Positions 1 through 6,050 of a stretch of 19,109 nucleotides of DNA are shown in pieces. Each line of letters opens with the position of its first letter. Within the stretch, counting starts at the first letter, position 1. The position numbers and the translations under genes are program-made. Under the pieces are notes generated by a model. That model saw nothing but the letters and a program-made list of their open reading frames with translations, made no database searches and had not been told where the DNA came from. The DNA is from Amarolinea aalborgensis (GTDB lineage: Bacteria; Chloroflexota; Anaerolineae; SSC4; Amarolineaceae), in NCBI RefSeq assembly GCF_900491745.1, contig NZ_UETR01000054.1:1-19109 (forward strand), written 5' to 3'.

Positions 1-1
1 C

Positions 2-844
2 CTGAACGACGCCGACGCGTTGTTGGCGTTCCTACAGCACGATCGCGCCTACGCAGCCTACGCCATCGGCGATCTGGAACCGGCGTACGCGGCCGCGTCG
101 GCCTGGTTCGGGGCCTGGCAAGGAAAGACGCTGGCTGCGCTGGCCCTGGTGTACACTGGGCTTGAACCGCCGGTTCTGTTCACCCTGGGCGCGCCGGCCG
201 GCCTGCAGGCGATCATGGCGCATGCCGGCTTACCGCTGACCGTGACCATTGCCAGCCGTTGGGAGCACCTGCCGGTCTTGCAGACGCGCTATGCCTTTTC
301 TGCTTTGTCTCCCATGCTGCGTATGTCCGTGGAGCCGCTCGATTTTCGGCCCACGATGGGCGCGGCGACGGTGCAACGGCTGCATCTGGACGCGGCGCCG
401 GCTCTGCGTGCGCTCTTTGCGCACGGCGGTGAGCATGCGCCGGACGCCTTCAGCCCTTCGCAGGTGGCCGAGGGCGTTTTTTATGGAATCTATGCTGGTA
501 TGGAGCTGGCGGCCGCGGGAGGCACGCACCTCGTCGCACGGCAAGTGGGCATCGGCGCGGTGGGGAACATCTATACCCACCCGGCCTACCGCAGACAGGG
601 CTACGCCACGCTGATTACCAGCGCTGTGACCGCGTCGTTGTTGGCCGATGGGCTGACAGTGGTTCTGAACGTCAACGAACGGAACGCCCCGGCGTTGGCG
701 GTTTACACAAAACTTGGTTATCGCGTCGCTTGCCGCTTCGTCGAAGGGATGGGGCGACAGGTTGTCGAGGAGCAGAGATCGGAGATCGAAGATCGGAGAT
801 CGGAGATCATGGATCGAGAATCAGTGAAAAGTGAGAAGGAGTAG
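2..844 (+). CDS. GNAT-family N-acetyltransferase (5' end outside window)
   Basis: The C-terminal part is a GNAT fold. The acetyl-CoA pyrophosphate-binding loop appears as YRRQGYATLITSAV, after the strand GIGAVGNIYTHP. The usual C-terminal signature follows as NVNERNAPALAVYTKLGY. The reading frame is open to the left edge, and codons 2-19 read LNDADA into LLAFLQHD, so the TTG at 20 is probably not the real start and the gene is likely 5'-truncated by the window. The N-terminal half (about 150 residues) does not show a domain I can name. The substrate is unknown. The last 25 or so residues (RSEIEDR, RSEIMDR and a charged tail) are encoded by a 7-bp tandem repeat and look like an extension beyond the fold. 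The gene ends 3 bp before the ahcY start, and its stop region carries the ahcY ribosome-binding site, so the two are probably co-transcribed. Confidence 0.85.
   Translation: MNDADALLAFLQHDRAYAAYAIGDLEPAYAAASAWFGAWQGKTLAALALVYTGLEPPVLFTLGAPAGLQAIMAHAGLPLTVTIASRWEHLPVLQTRYAFSALSPMLRMSVEPLDFRPTMGAATVQRLHLDAAPALRALFAHGGEHAPDAFSPSQVAEGVFYGIYAGMELAAAGGTHLVARQVGIGAVGNIYTHPAYRRQGYATLITSAVTASLLADGLTVVLNVNERNAPALAVYTKLGYRVACRFVEGMGRQVVEEQRSEIEDRRSEIMDRESVKSEKE
774..822 (+). repeat. GGAGATC-type heptamer array A (7 units)
   Basis: Seven consecutive 7-bp units, all variants of RRAGATC (agagatc, ggagatc, gaagatc, ggagatc, ggagatc, atggatc, gagaatc), run without a phase break. They lie inside the last codons of the GNAT gene. 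Because 21 bp equal 7 codons, the array encodes a near-repeat of RSEIxDR. No inverted right arm is seen here, unlike the two related arrays at 2114-2209 and 9086-9196. Confidence 0.93.
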
Positions 845-847
845 ATT

Positions 848-2110
848 GTGACGCAACATTTCGATATCAAAGACATTGACCTGGCCGAGAAGGGCCGTTA
901 TCGGATGCAGTGGGCCGCGAAGGAGATGCCGGTGCTGGATCTGATCGAGGCCCGTTTTCGCCAGGAACAACCGCTGCGCGGGCTGCGCATGGCGGCCTGT
1001 TTGCATGTGACGGCCGAAACCGCCAACCTGATGCGGGTGCTGCAGGCCGGCGGCGCGGAAGTGGCGCTCAGCGCCTCCAACCCGCTCTCGACCCAGGATG
1101 ACGTTGCGGCCGCGCTGGTGGCCTACTACGAAATGCCGGTGTACGCCATCAAGGGCGAAGACAACGCCACGTATTACAAGCACCTCAACGCCGTGCTCGA
1201 CATCAAGCCGCACATCACGATGGACGACGGCTGTGACCTGGTTTCGACCCTGCACAAGACGCGCACAGAACTGCTGCCTGGCATTGTGGGCGGCACCGAA
1301 GAGACGACCACGGGCGTGATTCGCCTGCGCGCTATGGCCGCGGAAGGCGCGCTGCGATTCCCGGTGATGGCCGTCAACGACGCCATGACCAAGCACCTTT
1401 TCGACAATCGCTATGGCACCGGCCAATCCACGATTGACGGCATCATTCGCGCCACCAACGTGCTGCTGGCGGGCAAGAACTTCGTCGTGGCCGGCTACGG
1501 CTGGTGCAGCCGCGGCATTGCCAACCGCGCCCGCGGCATGGGCGCCAACGTGATCGTGACCGAAGTGCTGCCGCTGCGCGCGCTGGAAGCGGTCATGGAC
1601 GGCTTCCGCGTGATGCCCATGCTGGAGGCAGCCGCCGTGGGCGACATCTTCTGCTCCGCCACCGGCGACATTCACGTGTTCGACAAGTCGCATTTCGCGG
1701 TCATGAAAGATGGCGCGATCATGGCCAATTCGGGCCACTTCAACGTCGAGGTCAACATTCCAGCCCTGGAAGGCATGGCCAGCGAAGTGCGCCGGGTGCG
1801 TGAATTCTTGGATGAATACCAACTGGAAGACGGCCGCAAGCTCTACCTGATCGGCGAAGGGCGCCTGGTCAACCTGGCGGCGGCCGAGGGTCATCCCAGC
1901 GCGGTGATGGACATGAGCTTTGCCAATCAGGCCTTGGCCGCCGAGTTCATGGCCGTCAATCATGAAAAACTGCAAAACCAGGTCTACTCCGTGCCCGAGG
2001 ACATTGACCAGGAAATCGCGCGCTTGAAGCTGGCCGCGATGGGCATCCATATTGACACCCTCAGCCGCGAACAGCAGGATTATCTGAATTCCTGGCAAGA
2101 GGGGACATAG
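848..2110 (+). CDS. ahcY: S-adenosyl-L-homocysteine hydrolase (adenosylhomocysteinase)
   Basis: Cytosolic NAD-dependent enzyme that splits S-adenosylhomocysteine into adenosine and homocysteine, removing the product inhibitor of methyltransferases. The 420 residues match the short bacterial/archaeal form, which lacks the roughly 40-residue insertion of the eukaryotic type. Visible motifs are CLHVTAET (53-58 region, substrate), MDDGCD (125-130), GGTEETTTG (148-156), NDAMTKHLFDNRYGTGQS (catalytic Lys182 and Asp186 region), the NAD loop GYGWCSRG (217-223) and HPSAVMDMSF near the C-terminus. The C-terminal YLNSWQEGT is typical of the short form. The start is GTG, chosen because AAGGAG at 836-841 lies 6 nt upstream. 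The acidic TE of strand beta2 is kept (TEVLP), but the residue often Asp two positions on is Leu. metK follows, so the methyl-cycle context is coherent. Confidence 0.97.
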   Translation: MTQHFDIKDIDLAEKGRYRMQWAAKEMPVLDLIEARFRQEQPLRGLRMAACLHVTAETANLMRVLQAGGAEVALSASNPLSTQDDVAAALVAYYEMPVYAIKGEDNATYYKHLNAVLDIKPHITMDDGCDLVSTLHKTRTELLPGIVGGTEETTTGVIRLRAMAAEGALRFPVMAVNDAMTKHLFDNRYGTGQSTIDGIIRATNVLLAGKNFVVAGYGWCSRGIANRARGMGANVIVTEVLPLRALEAVMDGFRVMPMLEAAAVGDIFCSATGDIHVFDKSHFAVMKDGAIMANSGHFNVEVNIPALEGMASEVRRVREFLDEYQLEDGRKLYLIGEGRLVNLAAAEGHPSAVMDMSFANQALAAEFMAVNHEKLQNQVYSVPEDIDQEIARLKLAAMGIHIDTLSREQQDYLNSWQEGT

Positions 2111-2113
2111 GTC

Positions 2114-2209
2114 GGAGATCGGAGATCGGAGACCGGAGATTAGAGATCGGAGATCGGAGATCATCCGCCTTCCACGCACCCGATCTCTGGTCTCTGATCT
2201 CAGATCCCT
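2114..2209. repeat. Inverted heptamer array B between ahcY and metK
   Basis: The left arm at 2114-2162 has seven contiguous 7-bp units of RGAGAYY type (mostly ggagatc). A 19-bp spacer at 2163-2181 contains CTTCCACG at 2169-2176. The right arm at 2182-2209 has four reverse-complement-type units (gatctct, ggtctct, gatctca, gatccct). The arms can pair imperfectly into a long hairpin. The element fills most of the 158-bp ahcY-metK gap. The remaining 2210-2268 is purine-rich and carries GGGGAG at 2254-2259, the likely metK ribosome-binding site. I see no SAM riboswitch here. Confidence 0.92.
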
Positions 2210-2268
2210 GGAGACAGGGGAGTAGTCAGTGAGCGTGACGAGAATTGATGAGAGGGGAGTGAGTTGAC

Positions 2269-3483
2269 ATGACAACGACATTTATGAGTTCACCGAAGCT
2301 GTTCTATACGTCCGAATCGGTGACCGAAGGACACCCCGACAAACTGTGCGACCAAATTTCTGACGCGGTTCTAGACGCGATCATCGGCGCGGACCCGGAT
2401 GCGCGCGTGGCGTGCGAGTGCGCCACCACCACCGGCCTGATCTGCGTGATGGGCGAGATCACGACCAGCACGTATGTGGATATTCAGACGATTGCACGTG
2501 AAACCCTGCGCAACATCGGGTACACGCGCGCCAAGTACGGCTTCGACTGCGACACCTGTGCGGTGCTCGTTTCGCTCAAAGAACAGTCGGCCGACATCGC
2601 CCTGGGTGTGGACAAGGCCTACGAAGCCAAGCACGGCGAAATGTCTGATGAAGCGATCGAGGCCATTGGCGCGGGCGACCAGGGGATGATGGTGGGCTTT
2701 GCCTGCCACGAAACCGAAGAGCTGATGCCGATGTCCATCGTCCTGGCGCACAAGCTGACGCGGCGCCTGGCGCAGGTGCGCAAGGATGGCGAGTTGACCT
2801 ACCTGCGGCCCGACGGCAAGTCCCAGGTGACGGTCGAATATCATTATGGCAAGCCGGTGCGCGTGGACGCCATCGTCATCTCCACGCAGCACGCGCCGGA
2901 CGTCACCCAGGATGAAATTCGCAGCGACATCATCGAGTACGTCATCAATCATGTCATCCCCGTGAGCATGATGGACGACGAAACCAAGATCTACGTCAAT
3001 CCGACCGGCCGCTTCGTCACGGGCGGGCCGTTGGGCGACGCCGGGCTGACCGGCCGCAAGATCATCGTGGACACCTACGGCGGCGTGGCGCGGCACGGCG
3101 GCGGCGCGTTCTCTGGCAAGGACCCGACGAAGGTGGACCGCTCTGGCGCGTACATGGCCCGCTACATCGCCAAGAACGTCGTGGCGGCTGGCCTGACCGA
3201 CCGCATCGAGCTGCAGATTTCCTACGCCATCGGCGTGGCGCGGCCGCTCTCTCTCAGCGTGGAAACCTTCGGCACCGGCCGCGTGCCAGACGAGCGCATT
3301 GTGGAGTTGATTCACCAGCACTTCGACCTGCGCCCGGCCGCGATCATTCGTGACCTTGACCTGCGCCGGCCGATCTACCTGCAGACCGCCAGCTACGGTC
3401 ACTTCGGTCGTCATGACCTGGATCTGCCGTGGGAAAAGACCGACAAGGCGGCGGCCCTGCGCGCGGAAGCGGGACTGGTATAA
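2269..3483 (+). CDS. metK: S-adenosylmethionine synthetase (methionine adenosyltransferase)
   Basis: Makes S-adenosylmethionine from methionine and ATP, releasing phosphate and pyrophosphate; a cytosolic oligomeric enzyme. At 404 residues it is full length for the bacterial family. Signature motifs are present: SVTEGHPDKLCDQISD at 17-32 (His22 and Asp24, ATP and metal binding), GAGDQG at 134-139, and the phosphate-binding loop GGGAFSGKDPTKVDRS at 277-292. The chosen ATG has GGGGAG 9 nt upstream; an in-frame ATG at 2284 has no such site. It stands 158 bp after ahcY on the same strand, supporting a methyl-cycle pair. A perfect 18-bp inverted repeat starts 19 bp after the stop and may end its transcript. 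Confidence 0.98.
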   Translation: MTTTFMSSPKLFYTSESVTEGHPDKLCDQISDAVLDAIIGADPDARVACECATTTGLICVMGEITTSTYVDIQTIARETLRNIGYTRAKYGFDCDTCAVLVSLKEQSADIALGVDKAYEAKHGEMSDEAIEAIGAGDQGMMVGFACHETEELMPMSIVLAHKLTRRLAQVRKDGELTYLRPDGKSQVTVEYHYGKPVRVDAIVISTQHAPDVTQDEIRSDIIEYVINHVIPVSMMDDETKIYVNPTGRFVTGGPLGDAGLTGRKIIVDTYGGVARHGGGAFSGKDPTKVDRSGAYMARYIAKNVVAAGLTDRIELQISYAIGVARPLSLSVETFGTGRVPDERIVELIHQHFDLRPAAIIRDLDLRRPIYLQTASYGHFGRHDLDLPWEKTDKAAALRAEAGLV

Positions 3484-3498
3484 CGAAGCATTCGGAAG

Positions 3499-3552
3499 GC
3501 TGAACGCTGAACGCTGACCCTGCGATACGTTGTGGGGTCAGCGTTCAGCGTT
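3499..3552. terminator. Perfect 18-bp inverted repeat of GCTGAAC heptamers (possible bidirectional terminator)
   Basis: The left arm AACGCTGAACGCTGACCC at 3503-3520 is the exact reverse complement of 3535-3552, with a 14-nt loop. The left side reads as three heptamers from 3499 (gctgaac, gctgaac, gctgacc) and the right as ggtcagc and gttcagc. It lies between the convergent metK and TOPRIM genes, where a terminator is expected. There is no U-run on either side, so a Rho-independent role is not certain. It is built like the other heptamer elements, so it may simply be one of them. Confidence 0.75.
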
Positions 3553-3613
3553 TGTCAAGGAATCGCGCAGCGGTGAAAGCGCCCCGCCGTGCAACCGATA
3601 TGACAGAAACGAC

Positions 3614-4300
3614 TCAAACGACCAGGTGCAACGCGATCAAGGTCTGGGTCAGGTCGGCCATGAACTGCGCGTAGGCCGGGACACTGCTCAATCTCGCCAG
3701 GTTGATTTGTCGGGCCAGAGGCTCATAGACGGATCGTGGGTCAATACGACGGCGACGGCGCGGACGCTGGGCGAGAGCTCTCTGGATTACCGAGTTGAGG
3801 GTTCGCTTCGGATCGGGGTCAGACTCAACTTGGTGTGGATGGGCGGGAATGCCTAGCGCTTCGGCTGTCAGGTTAGCGCCGATCACTTCGCACAAAGCTG
3901 CATGATCCGCCAACATCCAGGCTTCAGTCGTCTGGATCGGAATGATAGGCACTAAATGATCGCAGACTGACAACTCCCGTGCGACGCGCGCTTGATCCAC
4001 CCGGGTCTGGCCAGGTAAGAACCGCTCCTGCAATGCGCGCACCGGGGTTGGGTAATCGGCGTCGGCATGAACGATCAAAGCGTGAAAGCCAGATGCGCGG
4101 CGAGCCGCCTCCAATATGCGTTCGTCCCGAGCGCGGAACTGGAGGTCAATCGTGTGGTTCAAGACAATTGGTTCGAGTACATCCACGACGGTGTTCCCGC
4201 GGTGCGCCAGTACCTGCTCGGCAGTCCGTTGGATGACGACTGGCAAGAACCCCTCATCGGTACGGCCCTCAGCGTAAAGCGCCATCACCAAGGCGGTCAT
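3614..4300 (-). CDS. DUF4276-like TOPRIM-fold protein, putative defence nuclease subunit
   Basis: A 228-residue protein with the layout of DUF4276/TOPRIM-like partners of ABC ATPases. The N-terminal strand has an acidic motif AEGRTDE (Glu11). A second strand ends in LIVHADADY (Asp80, Asp82). A third conserved block is VPIIPIQTTEAWMLAD at 117-131 (Glu126, Trp128), closely like the VPVVPV..EAWLLAD block I associate with DUF4276. The acidic residues could bind Mg2+ as in TOPRIM nucleases; this is inference from the family. A basic run (RPRRRRR, 179-185) could contact nucleic acid. The ATG overlaps the stop of the upstream ATPase gene (ATGA), with GGAG 7 nt before it, so the two are translationally coupled. 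No signal peptide or membrane segment is seen. Related fold families are RloB/AbiLii and DUF4435 (AriB of PARIS). Confidence 0.8.
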   Translation of the reverse strand: MTALVMALYAEGRTDEGFLPVVIQRTAEQVLAHRGNTVVDVLEPIVLNHTIDLQFRARDERILEAARRASGFHALIVHADADYPTPVRALQERFLPGQTRVDQARVARELSVCDHLVPIIPIQTTEAWMLADHAALCEVIGANLTAEALGIPAHPHQVESDPDPKRTLNSVIQRALAQRPRRRRRIDPRSVYEPLARQINLARLSSVPAYAQFMADLTQTLIALHLVV

Positions 4301-5694
4301 CGTACGTCTCCGAGCAGGGCATTCCGCGCCTCTCCGGTATCGGCGCTGTTTAGGTACTCAAGAACTTCACCTAGCGTGTAGGACTCCTCCTGGTTTCCGA
4401 TATTCAGATTGAGTTTGAGTTGTGAAGAAGGCTGCACGGGAAGCACCCTGGTCACCCTGATCGTTTCTTGGGGCGACCCCGGGCGCACTCGGGTCGTCAT
4501 GTAGGCAAAGAGAAGGCCAGGCAACACGCCGCGCTGGCTGACCAACACTGGGGAGTGTGTGTTGATCAGCAGTTGGCGAAGTGGCGCATCTACCTGGTCT
4601 GGATCAGAGAAATCGGTCGCCAGTCCACGCAGCAATTCGACCATGTTCTTGAGACGAAAGGGGTGCACCCCATTCTCTGGCTCTTCGAAGCACAAGACGC
4701 CGCGGTGCTGAAGGTCATTCTTGAGCGTCACCAGGGCAAGCAAACGCAGCGTGCCATCTGAGAGGACGCGCGACGAGAACGAACGGCCATCCTGGGTTTT
4801 GGCCCAAACAACGTAACGGTTCCGCTGCTGGTCTTTTTCGATTTCGATTTTGACAATGCCAGGGACCAGGTTCGCCAAATCGCGCGACACATCATTGATT
4901 GCTAGCGGGTCTTCGGCTTGCATTCTGGCCAATGCGCTGGGTAAGTTGCTGCCATCCGGCGAGACGACTGCGGGCGCGAGAAGGGAACTTGGCTGCCGGA
5001 GGACCTCTGGATTAAGTTGCAGGAAACCCCATGTGCGCATCTCCTCGCGGGCAGCAAATGCATGAGGAAATTCAGTATTGGTCACACCGCTCAACACGGT
5101 GCGTTCGACCTTCTCAGCGACGCTGGCTTTCTTTCCACCGTGACCATCTTGGTGCAGAGAAATGGTGGTCGGCCCGGATTCGATTTTCGTGGTGGAGATG
5201 AATAGCACGCCACGTCCGCCTTTGAGCGGCGGCAACCAGGCCTTCTTGGTTCCACCGACATATCGCCTAATCCAGGCATCATGTTCGCGACCAATGGGCG
5301 CCAGGGATTCATGCGTCACGTAAAGCCGTTCCAGGCCCTGTTCATCGACGCGTCGAGCGATATGCACCTCGTAGCGCAGGCGTGGATGTTTCAATTTCGC
5401 CTGGGCGCCCCAGCTATCGCTCACCTGGCGCTCCACGAGCATCTCGACCGCCAGGCGCATCTGATCCACAGGCTGACCGTCAGGCAGGGTCGTGAAAAGC
5501 TCGCCGGCCTCGCCGCGCAAGGCTTGAAAGGCCGATCGAAGATCCGTGTCTGCCAGTCGCGACAACAGCCGAAACGCGTCAAAGAGATTGCTCTTGCCAG
5601 CGCCATTTGCCCCAACGATCACCTGAAAAGGCGCAAGTTCCAGCTGAAAGTCCTGAAAAGTCTTGAACCCGTTCAATTCAACACGAGTAATCAT
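4297..5694 (-). CDS. OLD/ABC-type AAA ATPase, putative defence sensor-effector ATPase
   Basis: A 465-residue SMC/OLD-like ATPase (AAA_21/AAA_15 type). It begins ITRVELNGFKTF, the usual N-terminal strand of RecF/SMC-like ATPases. Walker A is GANGAGKS at 28-35, the ABC-like signature LSDGTLR at 311-317, Walker B VLCFEEPENGVHP at 333-345, and the switch histidine lies in LLINTHSPVLV (His380). Between Walker A and the signature lies about 270 residues of insert rather than a long coiled coil. It has no TOPRIM domain of its own; that appears to be supplied by the next gene, with which it shares an ATGA overlap. I take ATG at 5694 because GGAG lies 9 nt upstream; a TTG at 5724 has GAAGGA directly abutting it, which is too close. 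The pairing suggests a phage-defence or DNA-sensing complex; the target is unknown. Confidence 0.88.
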   Translation of the reverse strand: MITRVELNGFKTFQDFQLELAPFQVIVGANGAGKSNLFDAFRLLSRLADTDLRSAFQALRGEAGELFTTLPDGQPVDQMRLAVEMLVERQVSDSWGAQAKLKHPRLRYEVHIARRVDEQGLERLYVTHESLAPIGREHDAWIRRYVGGTKKAWLPPLKGGRGVLFISTTKIESGPTTISLHQDGHGGKKASVAEKVERTVLSGVTNTEFPHAFAAREEMRTWGFLQLNPEVLRQPSSLLAPAVVSPDGSNLPSALARMQAEDPLAINDVSRDLANLVPGIVKIEIEKDQQRNRYVVWAKTQDGRSFSSRVLSDGTLRLLALVTLKNDLQHRGVLCFEEPENGVHPFRLKNMVELLRGLATDFSDPDQVDAPLRQLLINTHSPVLVSQRGVLPGLLFAYMTTRVRPGSPQETIRVTRVLPVQPSSQLKLNLNIGNQEESYTLGEVLEYLNSADTGEARNALLGDVR

Positions 5695-5735
5695 AGCTCG
5701 ATTCTCCAGCCGCTGCGAAATCAATCCTTCGGAAT

Positions 5736-6014
5736 CTATTCTACCGCAAAGCCGTCCTTACCCCAACTCCGTAAACTCTCCAGGGTCTCCCGCAACGCCC
5801 CATCCATCTGCCCTTACAACTGCGCGGCCAGGCGATCAATCTCCGCCTCGATCTCATGTACACGAACCGCATCGCCGGCAGCCGTGGCGACATGGGCTTG
5901 CTGCAAGAGATTGGCCATGCGTGCCTTCTGTGCGGCCGCCTTGATGGCGCTTGTGATGTCCGGCGCGCGCTGGCGCACGAAGTACTCTAAATCGGTTGGT
6001 GTGCGGTCAGGCAT
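5736..6014 (-). pseudogene. Small helical ORF with an in-frame TAA (66 aa, or 92 codons if read through)
   Basis: From ATG at 6014 (GAGGGG 8 nt upstream, in-frame TGA just before the ATG) a 66-residue frame runs to TAA at 5816-5814. Reading on in the same frame gives 25 more sense-like codons (GQMDGALRETLESLRSWGKD and on to FAVE) before TAG at 5738-5736. The part before the stop ends EIEAEIDRLAAQL, and the part after continues the same charged helical style. A single CAA-to-TAA change would explain the break, so I mark it as broken, although the 66-residue product may still be made. The protein looks alpha-helical, with no membrane segment and no family I recognise. It lies 36 bp after the lipoprotein gene and 41 bp before the ATPase gene, same strand. 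Confidence 0.5.
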
Positions 6015-6050
6015 TCACAAGGCCCCTCTTCGGTGTCACTATGACGACCT

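Noticed and set aside
2110..2268. A SAM riboswitch before metK
   Set aside because: The gap is filled by the heptamer array and a purine-rich stretch; none of the conserved SAM-I, SAM-II or SAM-IV core features could be made out.
821..2281. A 486-codon open frame on the minus strand, antisense to ahcY
   Set aside because: It lies opposite a clearly recognised enzyme, its translation is rich in His, Arg, Gly and Val as expected for a GC-rich shadow frame, and no motif or ribosome-binding site supports it.
2371..3414. A 347-codon open frame on the minus strand, antisense to metK
   Set aside because: Same shadow composition, fully inside metK, and no recognisable domain.
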